Assembly: GCF_041296385.1 (NCBI RefSeq)
Contig: NC_091022.1
Span: 25,873,967 to 25,937,966, forward strand
Direction: 5' to 3'
Length of the DNA stretch: 64,000 nt
Source of the DNA: Aphelocoma coerulescens
Taxonomy: Eukaryota > Chordata > Aves > Passeriformes > Corvidae
Positions 50,201 to 61,868 of the stretch are shown here, piece after piece (position 1 is the first letter of the stretch; each line of letters opens with the position of its first letter). The notes beneath the pieces are model-generated. The model ran no database searches. It saw only the letters and a list, made by a program, of their open reading frames with translations, and had not been told where the DNA came from. Made by a program: the position numbers and the translations under genes.

Positions 50201-52269
50201 CAAGACCAAGAGGGAAATCAGGCACTCTGGGAAAGAAGCAAGAACGGGGCAGATTTGTGCACCTGGGAACTGCAAGTGACAGTCTCAGTGCCTTCACAGC
50301 CCTGGGTGCTGGGGAAGGTGACACACACCAAAGGGAAAGCACAAATACTCATGGATGGAAAGCAGAAACATTCCTGAATGAGTCCAAGTGCCCATGGTGT
50401 TTGCAGTCATGCTGCAGCCTCGTGAGCACTGCAGCACCATCTTCCTTGTGCCAGCCAGCCCTTCTCCCTCAGCCACCGAGTGCTCTCTCCTGGAGCAGGA
50501 CAGGGTGGGAGCCAGCACCTCTCTGACTGAAAGGAGAAAAGGCAGACCTAGAACTCTTGCCCCCACTATTTTCTGGTGAGCACTTCACAATAGAGTAAAT
50601 CTCAGGTAGCAATGAGCCCTGCTGTGCAGGGAAAAGCTGAGTGTGCCTGAGAAACCCTTCCATCACACTGTCACAGAAAGCAAGTTCCCTGGGGCTCGAA
50701 GGAAGGCTGTGCCTTAAATGATTTGCTCTTTAATGGGCTTTTTTCTTTGCAATCAGCATGTGAACTTTGAAAAACTACCAGTTTGGTTTCCAGAGTGTGC
50801 AGTCCTGCGCCCACAGAACCCACGCAGTTCCCCGTTCTCCCCGTCTGATTGGCAACCCTGCCAAAAGAGCCTCCCTGCAATTCCTACATTATGTATTGTA
50901 TTAAAAATAATATGCTTCTGATTTTAGAAACAGTTTTTAAAAATATGCCATTGAAACATCACCTCGCTAAAAGCTAAAAAAATGCATTTTTAGTAACAGA
51001 AATATGAGAAAAAAAGTCTGGAACAGGGCAGTTTTGCACACAGGAGCACTGCACGCCCAGAGTCAGACGGGTTCCTTTGAAACCAGAAGGATTCAGGGTA
51101 CGAGAGAAGCAGTGGGAGTGGAGGATCAGGCCTGGCTTTGCTCTTAGCCCTCTCCAGAGAGAGGACAGGAGGGAAGGGAGTTCCTCAGGGTGACCTTGCA
51201 CAGCTGCTTGCAGGGCAGTGCTGAATCTTCTCCAGTGCAATGCACACACTGCAGCAGGAACTGGGGGGCTCTGCAAGACCCAGCTTCAGCCACGGGAAAG
51301 GGCTGCAGCTGGGTGTGATGTGCAGGGAGGAGGCTTCCCACTGTCTGTCATGCCTGCCCACAGCCCCCTCAGAGCCTGCTCTCCATGAGCAGTCATGACT
51401 CAGGCTCCAGCACACACCTAGGACAGGACAGATGTCATCCCCCAGGTCACACCTGGAGTCTCCAGTGGACCAGAGCACTGAGCCAAGTCACCATCTGTCA
51501 CCTTTCCAGCTGGACCAGCCCTATTCCCCTTGTGCCCTGCATCTCCCACAGGGATTTCTTCCTGGCCTCTTTCTCCAGGGGCCCAATTGCCATCAGCATG
51601 TCTCATCCTTTAGGAGAGATGCAGAGGACTAAGGCTGAGCAGCAGCCTCTAACCCCTTCTCCTGAAACAAGCTTAGTCTTTGTTGCACTGTATTTACTTC
51701 TGTTTTCCAAGACTGGGGAAAAGCAAACAGTGTAGAAAACCTTTAATTTCACATTTTTTCCCAGCTGGTAAAAATGATAGCTGGATATGCACACATCAGT
51801 ATAATCGTCTCCTAAACAAATGGCACAATGACAAACCGAGGGGGCGGGGAGAGGGGGAGCAGAGCACAAGCTGGTGTTTTCAATTTAGAAAGTATGCATT
51901 ATTTACACTGCCATTATTCCACTCAATTTGAGTTCACGCTTTAGTCCTAATTTCAGTATAATCAAAGTCAATGAATATTTAATCAGCATTGCTTCCAGAA
52001 ATTGAGTAATGCCATTAACATAATGTCCCCAGGACTTCAATGCCGATTTTCCTCAAAAGCATGGGACTTCCTGCCCTTCCCCCCATCACTTTAACCAGTT
52101 GATGCTCTGATCCCCACCTTTGCTGAGCTTGACAAGGTGGGACCTGTCCAAATGGGAGAAGCACTCCCCAAATGCAGAGATGTGTCACCACTGATGTTGA
52201 TCCAGCCCCAGGATAGGTAATAAAAGTAGAGCATTTCACTTCAATATGGCTCAGTATGGAAAAGCATCA
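47293..52269. other. Non-coding DNA; candidate elements at 48500-48700 and 51760-52010
   Basis: No gene. The parts 48500-48700 and 51760-52010 are AT-rich with TAAT/ATTA cores and few simple repeats. The second also holds a GC box, GGGGCGGGG at 51841-51849, inside an otherwise AT-rich context. The stretch 49960-51700 is more GC-balanced and featureless; open frames there (up to 126 codons) are mutually overlapping on both strands. Confidence 0.35.
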
Positions 52270-52535
52270 TAACAACAATAATCCATTTGCACTTCTGGAG
52301 TACCTTTCCACGGAGGGGCTCGAGGCATTCTGCAGGCATTAATTAATGCCTCCCACTCCCCTGCAAGGAGGACACTTATTTGTGTGATAGCTAATCTACA
52401 GATAGGAAAACTGGAGCGTGATGAGGTTAAGTGCCTGGTTTACAGCCACCCAGGAATCCAGTGGCATTTGGGCAGAAGTCTGGAGCTCTGACTGGCTCCA
52501 AGCTTCCTTTCCTAACCAACAGACTGTGCTGCTTC
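52270..52535 (-). mobile_element. Ancient L3/MIR-type retroposon relic, best preserved
   Basis: The phrases run in family order: 'aataatccatttgcacttct', 'gagtacctttcca', 'aggcattaattaatgcct', 'cactcccctgcaaggagga', 'ctacagataggaaaactgga', 'gatgaggttaagtgcctgg', 'acagccacccaggaatcca', and 'ctctgactggctccaagc'. These correspond to the conserved L3/MIR tail (gcattaattaagcctcacaacacccctg ... ttacagatggggaaactgagg ... aggttaagtgacttg ... ctgactcc). The 18-bp perfect palindrome at 52334-52351 lies inside it. This is an inactive fossil, the third of three relics in this orientation. Confidence 0.75.
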
Positions 52536-55500
52536 ACTAAAATGAGATCAAGAAAAGCGGCAGTACCTATGAATATTTATGAACAATACAAAATTACAGC
52601 ATAAAAAATTGTACAGACATTTCAGAGCTGCTAAGTGATGGCTCCAGAGCTGTATCTCTATGTGCACAGAGCATTCAGCAGTCAGTGCACACATGCCCCC
52701 TCCAGTGGGGCTGCATCTAATCTATCATCCTTTCTAACATGACTATCACTGTAATATCTCAGCAATGCCTTCAGCTGAAGACCTATCACAGCCTTCCATC
52801 TATCTGAGCTGGTTTATAAGGCTTTTCTCCATGGTGCTGGAAAATCTGTGGGGCATATTTTCTAAAATAGTGGATAAATTTCCCACTTTCCCTTCTGTAA
52901 GTCTAGATAGAGCTTTAATGCAACCTTTATCAGTAATGAGCAATCTCTTGTTCTCTCATAAAATTAGAATTAATCCTTTTTTATGTTTAATAAGGAAGGA
53001 AGAAAGTTCAGTTTTGTTCACACAACACATACAGTTGGGAAGTCTTAGGTTACGTATAGAAAGTACTTTGAAAATTATTCTAACCTGATTTTTTACAGGG
53101 TTTTGATAGTTTGGGATCATCACACTTTCATAAACTCTTCCATGACCAATTTCTTATTACATATCAGTTTACTGGTCCTGTATTTGTAAATCTATCCATT
53201 GTTCTCAGCAGGCTCCAGCATGGCACAGGCTCACCTCAGTGCAGGTGTTCTACTCAGTAATGGCATTAAGGATCATTTTTCAACTGCTGAAGATTTCTGG
53301 GTTGCACAGGTGCATGTGGTATATGGAAAACTTCGATCCCCACCTCTGAGAGTGGCCTTCAAAAATATTTTCTCTAAAAGTTTTCCAAAGTTGTTCAAGC
53401 TCAAAACCAATAATACAAATGCGTGCTTATTTTGCTGAATTACATCAAGGCTGTGACCAACTCAAGCACAGCCCTGTTGACTTGGCCATGCATTTAGGCT
53501 GAGGCTGGCAAAGATAAAGTAGCATCTGACAAATTTACACTCCAGCCCCATGGAATTACCCTGATGTGAGTAAATATGAAGATCAAGTTTACAATCATTT
53601 AAAAAGCCTTATTCCTGACTCATGTCAGGAGTTTGCTCTTGGAAATGGAATGGAGGAAATAAATGGTGCAGATGGAAGGATGCAGAGGGAATGAGGAAGT
53701 ACTGTGCTGGAGCAGGAGCAGGGAGGTGTTTGTTGTAGTCTGGAGAAAGGTAGAGGCTCGCTCAGCTCAGAAGCTCAAGCCAGCAGCCAAGAATAGCTTG
53801 TACATGTCACTGGCATCACAGAATGAAAGCCCCCCTATAATCTCAAGGATAGCACTTCTATAAGCCCAGGTAGCACTTTTCCAACCTATCTTGTCCTTAA
53901 TAACAAATATTTTGAAGCCAGAAGATTAATGGTTCTGTGGAAGTGACATAGTCTCCTGTCTCTGGAATGAAGTTGTCTCAGCCATGTTCCACCAACACCC
54001 CCTGACACCTCCCATTTATCCTAATGGCTTTAAACATCAGCCTTAGCAAACACCACTGCCATCCTGGCTGAGAGGGAGCAAACCTGGCACCAGCTGTCTT
54101 CCAGCAGTAGCAGGAATGAAACATGGAGGTTCTGCCCTGGAAAATCCCACCTTCACCGACTCCGGCTGAAAACCAGCGACTCTGACAACATCTAGGGATA
54201 CTTTCCTTTGAAGGAGAACAAAGCAGTCTCACATGTGTGGTGTGCAGCTCACCAACATGCACAGAAGGGCAATCAGCTCTCACAGCACTGTTGGGAAGCC
54301 TTTTCACAGCCCAGTTCCTGACAGGCAGAGTAAGAGTTAAGCTGGAGGGTGGGGGAGAAGCCAGAGGATTGCCATAACATATCATCAGTGGGACTATTAA
54401 TAGGGTTCAGGTTATAACTTATTCATGAACTTCTGCACTTTTCACTCGTACAGTGTGGCAGGGTAACTCGGGAACACTTATGAATGACACTACTAATGCA
54501 CCAAAGAGAAAGGAAACACAGTTCTGCTGCTGTTGCACATTAAACCTATATATTGCTCTTCAAGACCACAGCAGATCAGTCAAGCAGACATGGATACTGC
54601 TGTTAAAAGATCAGCCCTCAGAGCATCACTACCCCCGCTGGGTCTGGGATGCCTTTGGCAGATACACAGCGCATTAAATCTTTTCATCTTGGCAATACTT
54701 GCACAACTTCCTGTATGATTAGTGTTTCAGCAAACACTTATGAGCACTGTCAGACTCAACAGGCAGCACCTCTCCCCATGGCCATGGAGGCCCAGTGCCA
54801 GCCAGAAGGCACTTTCCTCGCTCTTTGCAAACCCAGTGGAATTTGGAGCAATGGCCTTCCTTAAAAGTGCCACACCACAACTCACAGTACAACTGATGCT
54901 GACAAACTGGGCCAAAGCAAAGAGTCCAAAAAGCTTCACAGCCTGAAAAATCAGCTCCATGCTTTTTGAAGTTCACCTCCATGGTTTTGAATGGCCCTGA
55001 GGGCTGGTGAGAACAATCACTGGCACCAGGAGGTTATGGCTGACCAGGCAGCACCTACAATATCGAAACAGAGCTCACAGAAATGTGAAGACTCAGGCTC
55101 CCATTGCTACTTCGGTTCCTGAAGGAAATGAAGACTTATACTATGGCACAAATAATTTAGGACCTGATAGAAATGGCAAAGGCGATGGGGTGTGTCAGTA
55201 GCAAGGCTGGGGGAAGAACCTAGCTGTCCCTAGGGACCAGGTTCATTCCTCACACCTTCACGCCTGGCAAGAGATTTAGCGCTTGTCACTGGTCACTGTT
55301 TTATCTTCAGTGTCTTAATTGTCTTCCTGCTAGTTAGCGCTCATTCTATGTTCTATTGATTGTTGTTTCCCCCCTAATTGACTGTGTGGTGGTTGGCTTC
55401 TTTAATTGCCATACTGAAAGGCACTGTAAATTGTCCTACATCAACATTAGTGATGGTAAGAAAACCAGAGTGGTGCAAGGAATTTCAGTGTTAATATAGT

Positions 55501-58500
55501 GGGGAAACAACAAGGTCTTGGAATGCTCTCAGCCCATTTAATCCCCTCTCTCAGCCAACTCATCCTAACCTCACACACCAAACATTAAAGTTTTCGCTTT
55601 CATATGCTGGATTCAGGTTCTGGTTTTGCCCCATATCCTGGTTCAGTCTTCATTAATGCAGACGATGGATGTACAGGGCCAACAGCACATCCTTTCCAAC
55701 ACACATGTGCTTCCCAGCTCCTCCTCCAGTTATCTGAGTCTGATCCAAGGCACAGAGGTCAATGGATATTTTCTTTAGACTTCCACAGACCTTTTGGTCC
55801 AGATCTTAAAACATTTAATGCTTCTCACAGACCTAAGGATTCAGACAAACGACCAAGGGAGATTTTTCAAGTCATCTAATTCCTACTAATTAACTCAGCC
55901 ATGTTAGAGCCTTTGAAAGTTTGACAAAGCACTCACAAGCATTTTTAGACAGTAATTGCTTTACCTGGCTCAGTCCTCCAGCCCCCATATTTGTAAACAT
56001 TGTCTGCATATGCCAACCCAAACTCTTAATCCAGATACACAGGACAGGATGAGTCAGTCATGCAATACATTTAACTCTTCCGGACATGACAGAAGACTAC
56101 GAGAAAAAAGATTAATTAAAGACCTAGACAAGGAAAAAAACCCTTTTTTTTCAGAAACCATTTAGCAATGAAAGGCACTGGGCATTATTTGGGGCTTATT
56201 GAATTCATGCTGGCTCTCTCTTTTCTGGAAGAGCGTCAATACTGCAATTGATTCCAGGCCTTTCCTTAGAAGAATCCCAGTTCTAATTTAATCCTATTGA
56301 GCAGCAGTCAGAAGCCCACCAAGGGAGGAATTCCACTCATTTTAGTGAAACAGCCAAACCATGGTGGGTTTGACAAAACCAAAAGACGGAATGCCTTTTG
56401 CCTGTTTTTGAAGAGTACTGTCACTGCAGCAGTCCCTGTCACTGCCACTGCCTACTCCCAAGAATGCAACATCCAGGACCTTGCTTGTTTTCCTATTAAG
56501 GCAACAAAAGTGCTTTGCTTAGATTTGTGTAAAAATGAAAATATATTTTTAAAGATGATAAACAGTCCTTTTTGCTCCTGATGCTTCCTTTTTTCTATTT
56601 ACTAGTTTGTTTTCCTTTTTTCTCCTAGGTAGGAAAAAACCCTCCCTTCCTGCGAAATGTTCGTGAGAGAATAGTTAAAGGTTCTTTTTCACACAGCTTT
56701 TCAACCAGTCAGTACAGGAGGTCCCACTTCAGCTGATGACAATATGCTATGAAAACTTGTGTATGCTACTCCTACATATCCTGACCTCCCTGATATTCCT
56801 TCTCACCCCTCTCAGATGCAAGAAAAGCAACAGAAAAAGAGGAATTCCCCCCACAACGCTTGAAGTCTATCGCCCAGCCTTCTCCAAATCACTTGAGTAG
56901 TTCTTACCATAAGTGAGAAGCTAAGGGAGACTATGAGTTATCCTGCCACATTTATAGGCCTTTCTTTAATTTCAGGACGTTGCTCCTGAACTTTAATGGA
57001 ATGATTAGTGATGTGCAGCAGCAGCAGCAAGAGGAGGAACACAGCTGAAGGCCGGAAAGCCTAGGGATGCAATCCCAGCCATCTTCAGATGCCACATCCC
57101 CAACAATATCTGCTGTGAGCACCAATTCATTAGACTGGTGCAATCTCTTCAGTAACAGCCCCAGCCTGTCCCGGCTGCCTCCACAAAGCAGCTTGTTAAA
57201 CCCTTACAAGTCAGTGCAGAACCAATTTTCTCAGGCTTCATTGTTTCCCAGCACTAACCTTATTAACCTTTTAGGCACAGCAAAAGGTTTGTTTATTTGC
57301 TGAAACATCTGCTTTGGATTGAAGCGATAAGGAGTGTGGTAGGAGCGTGTGGAAAAGGGAGGGACATCTCTCAGCAGTGCTGGCCTGGCCTGTCCCAGGC
57401 TGCTGACAGGACACAGGTCCACCAGCCCTGTGAGAACAGCCCAAGCAGGCTCTGTCTCAGGACCTGAGGAAGTGCCAGGTTTCATTGGGCTTTTTTCAGA
57501 GGAGATGGATGGAGGAGTTTCTATTTGCATGGGTCCTGCTGCTCTGTGCAGATGTTCTGCTTGGCTTCACTTTGCTCTTTCATCTACAAATAGACCAACT
57601 CACCTCCCTGTCCTTCTGAGTTCTGCATTTCTGTGTGCCCAGGGCTAACACTGTAGCCAAACTCAGCCCATGTTTTTAACTTCTCCTAAACCTTAGACAA
57701 AGTCACAATTCTTTGTCTTCCTGCCACCTCTTTTATGAAGCTGTCCCTGTTGTTCCCACACCACCTTGGATCCACTTGTCTCTGAAACCAGATTCACACT
57801 TGGCAGCTTGAAAAAGAAGAGTACACATGCACACACACACAAACCAGCCTAATCCACATCTAATTCTAAAGAGCTGATGGCTACTTGAGGAACAGTTCAC
57901 TTTATAAATGAAAATGTATTAAATACTGAGAGGGCTGCTCAGTATTTCTGCAGCTTTGTGCAATGCTCAGGTATTCTGAAGTATTTCTATCTTTTGACAG
58001 TTTAAGCAAGACCAGTTTCTCTGTCTGAATGCCTTTAACTTCCATCTTCCTCCCAAAACAGAGGTCTGTTCTTCCCATGCCTTCTAGTTCAGTCTCATCA
58101 CCTATTGGAAATCCCACAGGGAGAAACAAGAAATAAGTATTCTCCTTTAACCACAGTTTTCATGTCATGTCCTGTATGTGGTACTTGTCAACATTATTCA
58201 ACTGCAAACTTCTTGCACCTGGTCTGATGGCCCACATTATTTCCTAGCTCTGCCTTATTGTAGGAACATGAATAGAGGAGGTGGCAGTGGTTCTTAAAAC
58301 AAGAAAGGGAACAGAGACAATCTCCGGGAGATTTATATCTGCATTTTGAGCTGCCTGACAAAAGTTTGCAAGCATATTTTGCCTGTGAACAGCACACTAC
58401 CCACCACGTCTGAAGGTGCCAAAAAAGCAAGCTTGGAACACACTCAGGGGAAGGACTGAGCTGAAAAAAAGCCAATTCAGTCTCTCTGCTCACAACAACC

Positions 58501-60540
58501 AACAAGCACATAAATGAGTCTTGCACTCTTCTTTCCTCATCTTCACTCTGTGGCCATTCTCCAAAGAGAAGGCAGTGTGATGAGCCAGGGAAAAGCAAAG
58601 CAAAACACCCCTGTTTCAAGATCTCATTAACTGGGAAGCTAATAAGTGCACTGAAGCTTTCATTCCTCAAGCTGAAACAGGAAAAGTTAAGAGGAAAAAG
58701 AAAATACTTTCAAAGTGTCAGAGTCTTTTACTTCTCATCTTTAACAGTGCCTCTGTACATCTTTAATATCTGATCCTCAACGTGAAACACTTGGGAGCAA
58801 GGTTTAGGGAGCCAGAACTTACTGGAGTGCTTACATCCACATTTCAAAACCCAAAGCCTTTCCACAGAAAATAAGATGATTGAAAAACTGCGTGAATTCT
58901 CTCCCCTATATAATCTAGAAACTTATTAGCTATTTTTTGACTCTTGAGCCATAAAGGTTTACTGGCTCCATGCCTTCACTCTCATCTCCTCTTTCTCTGG
59001 GCCAAAAATCTTTCTTAGTTTTCCTGCCCCAACCTCCTCAGAACTTCACCCTTCATCTCTGCAGTGGAGGGGAGGAAGTCAAGGAGTCAAGGAGCTCTTT
59101 CCTACAGCAGCTAGAGGGGGTCAGAGATTTAAATTTACCCAGAGGACAGAAATACAAAAAAAAAAAAAAAAAAAAAAAAAAGGCCCCACCCAGCAACAAG
59201 TGAGATTCAAAGCTTCGTCTTTGTTTCAAGAACTAAGTCAAATACCTGTGACTGTGACCACGGGATCCTCCCACCTTCAGAAAAAAACAAAGCACCTGAA
59301 CACGATGGTAAAGACTTACACAGGTTATAGTTAGCAAAAGGGTCTTTCTTTTACACAAAAGGAAAAGTAATCCTAAGGAAAGTAGAAGCCTGATTAATTT
59401 TTCAAGTTATCCACTATTAAATAAATACAGGGCAGAATCAATGGCTTCTGCTGAAATTCAGCAAAACTTCCTTGGCATTTTGGAACATCCCTTTTAATTT
59501 TCCACTGATTTTTTTCTCTTTCAAACTAAAACTATTCTTTTTTTGATGAAATGATAATCAAAGACCATAATTCCTCACTTACTACATGTTTGTTTGCTTC
59601 CAGCTTCTTAAGATCATTGTACTTACGTCTAAAAATAATCACAAGTGCTACTAAAAGTGCAAATAAATTCTAAGCAGCCTAGCAAAGCAATGCTCCTAAA
59701 CAATAGTCAGTGTTCATAAGCAATCCTACGACAACAGAAGCGATAAAGAATTAACTATTGCTTGTACTGTCTCAGGACTTCAGATCACTAACAGAGTTGA
59801 CCCAAATCATCTGCACAAGGCCCTGGGATACACATGATCCCACTTTTCAGAAAGTCTCTCCACCCCAGTTTATGTGGTAGCACTTAGCCAAAGCTAAGAA
59901 AACTTTTCATTTGCCTAAACCGGAGCCTAGTAGGCATTGTTTATTTTTGTCTCCTGAAAGTGCTTCTGTTACTTAGAAATCTGATATTTAACTGGGAGCT
60001 CAGGCCAACACCCCTCAGTTTCCAGGGAAGAGAAGGGCTAGAGTACCCTTCAATGCCCTAGAGATACCAGGCTGGATTTATTTATTATTTTTTTTTCCAG
60101 TTAATGTTTAAACATTTTTAAACTTACATGGAAAGAGGCATTTTTAAGATACTTGAATTCCTTTCCTTTTCTTAAGGTAAACTAAGGACACCTAAACACA
60201 CCCATGAAATTTGGGGTCCAGTTATGTGCCTTTAGTGAGCTGTAAAAAGATTTGGCATAAAGACACTGATCACACAACAAGACCGTGCCAAAGGAGAAAC
60301 CGAAACTCAGGGATGGCCAGATCCTTATCTCTTAAACATCTCTGTAAAACAGTGAGAAAAATGCATAGCCCCAGATCACCCCAGCTCCTTGCCCAGCGTG
60401 CCAGGAGCGTGGTTGGGATTGCTATTACTGCCAACCATGGAATTGCCCAAGCAATGACATCATCACTGTCATGGAAGCCCAGGGTTTTTGTCCCAGGGAA
60501 CTGAAACCTGGTGCCCAGGAGGCCACAGTGAGAGCTCGAG
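52536..60540. other. Unique non-coding DNA with scattered motifs
   Basis: No gene. A degenerate palindromic stretch at about 53505-53587 (ttacactccagccccatgg, then aattaccctgatgtgagta) may be another amniote hairpin relic but is too diverged to call. A candidate regulatory patch at 55260-55460 has two AGCGCT palindromes and a doubled GTCACTG. A CAG repeat of four units lies near 57017. An exact POU octamer lies at 57523-57530. A 158-codon minus frame (58670-58194) has no domain and no splice context. Confidence 0.45.
59156..59181 (+). repeat. Poly(A) homopolymer, 26 nt
   Basis: Uninterrupted run of 26 A after 'aggacagaaatac'. No retroposed gene body is recognisable upstream. Confidence 0.97.
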
Positions 60541-60596
60541 TTCCCATTCCAGAGTTTCCATTCCAGAGTTCCCATTCCAGAGTTCCCATTCCAAAA
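60541..60596 (+). repeat. 14-bp minisatellite, about four copies
   Basis: The unit ttcccattccagag is repeated head to tail starting at 60541, 60555, 60569 and 60583. The second copy has one T for C change and the last copy degenerates after 10 bases. The array keeps several frames open, which explains repeated open frames on the minus strand here; these are not genes. Confidence 0.95.
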
Positions 60597-60899
60597 GCAA
60601 CATGTGCCTCTGGCTCGGCTCCCTGCCCTGGAGAGCCTCCTCTGCTCTGTCCTGTGGCCACAAAGGTCACTGCTGGAAGGGAAGGCTCAGTCTGTTCCCC
60701 TTAAGCCAGACAGTGTCTGAAGCTTAAGAAAAGCTTTACTTTCTCTTGTGCTTTTTCTAATTTTCACTTTGGGTCACTTCCCTTTCAGTGGTAGAAGAGG
60801 CAAAAGGATTCACCCTGGCTGATGGAGTCAGCTGCTGACAATACATTACACTTAAAATTCCTTTTTATATTCTGCTTAGACACACTGTAAAAGAAGAAT
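60597..60899. other. Unique non-coding DNA, nothing recognisable
   Basis: Short spacer between the minisatellite and the AT-rich block; no feature seen. Confidence 0.6.
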
Positions 60900-61520
60900 G
60901 GATATCCCGAATAATTAAAATATGTTTAATTTGCATGGAGCTCAGGGCATTGTTCTGACATCAAACATCACTGTCAACCATATGTGGAATTTCAACTGCC
61001 AAGTGCTTCATTTATGTGAAAATTAGCTTAAGTGTACAAAGAATGAAAAATTTATGATTATTTCACATTTTAATAAATGCAGTGCTATGCATTAATTTAG
61101 ACTTCTAAAACAATTTTGACAGTGACAAGGGAATCCTTCACAGACTAAGTGCTGCAGCGTGCTGCGTTTCACATGTCCTGCGGAATTATGTGGTGGAGTG
61201 TTAAGGCAGTTAGATTTTTATGTTTTTAAACAAAGATATTATATGACTATATCACTTAAAATACTGCTTCACTCTTCCCCCTGTGCTCCCATGAGACGGC
61301 ACAGAACCCGTCAATAGCTGGCAGACAGATCGGCATCTCGCATTACACGGAAATGTTTGCAGTGAGAAAAAAAAAGTGCATATATTACATTGTTCAATAT
61401 AACAGGCATTGGCAACCTTCCCCAGACTTTTGTTGTATGGGAAAAATCACTTGGGTGGTGACAGGATCTTCCACAAGGTGCTAAGATCTGGCACCAGTGC
61501 ATTATTTTTCACGAGCGTCT
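60900..61520. other. Candidate conserved non-coding element
   Basis: Long AT-rich stretch with little simple repeat. It includes an exact POU octamer ATTTGCAT at 60929-60936, several TAAT/ATTA cores, an E-box CATATG near 60979, and a CpG-bearing segment (gagacggcacagaacccgtc) near 61292. This mix strongly resembles conserved developmental enhancers. Conservation itself is not visible from one genome. Confidence 0.4.
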
Positions 61521-61778
61521 TCTGTTCTTCATAGTAAAACACAAAGTCGCACCACCTCTCACTCCTTGTAGGCCATGGGGGATTTCTCCAAGCCTAAATG
61601 GGAATCCCACAACATTTTTGGGTCTGGGGTACCCCAGACTAAGAGAGGAAACATTGGCAACACCTCACAAACTGTTCCTTCTCTTGGTCCAACCAGAGGT
61701 CCCCTTCAAATGGCACTTTTCATATAATGATCAACTTTGCATTTTGCTTGACAAAATTAATAAAGCACTTCTGTAAAC

Positions 61779-61868
61779 ATAGAATCATAGACTAGTTTGG
61801 GTTGGAAGGGACCTTTAAAGGTCATCTGGTCCAGCCCCCTGCAATGAGCAGGGTCATCTTCAACAAAC
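61779..61868 (-). mobile_element. CR1 LINE 3'-end fragment
   Basis: The plus strand reads the reverse complement of the CR1 end: 'tagaatcatagactagtttg', 'gttggaagggacctttaaag', 'gtcatctggtccagccccct', then 'gcaatgagcagggtcatctt'. About 90 bp remain. A minus-strand open frame crossing it is a by-product of the repeat. Confidence 0.93.

Noticed and set aside
53505..53587. Possible third palindromic hairpin relic
   Set aside because: Only a loose resemblance to the amniote pattern; the arms do not pair well enough to support a call.
58194..58670. Minus-strand open frame of 158 codons
   Set aside because: Cysteine- and serine-rich chance translation, with no domain and no splice sites at its borders.
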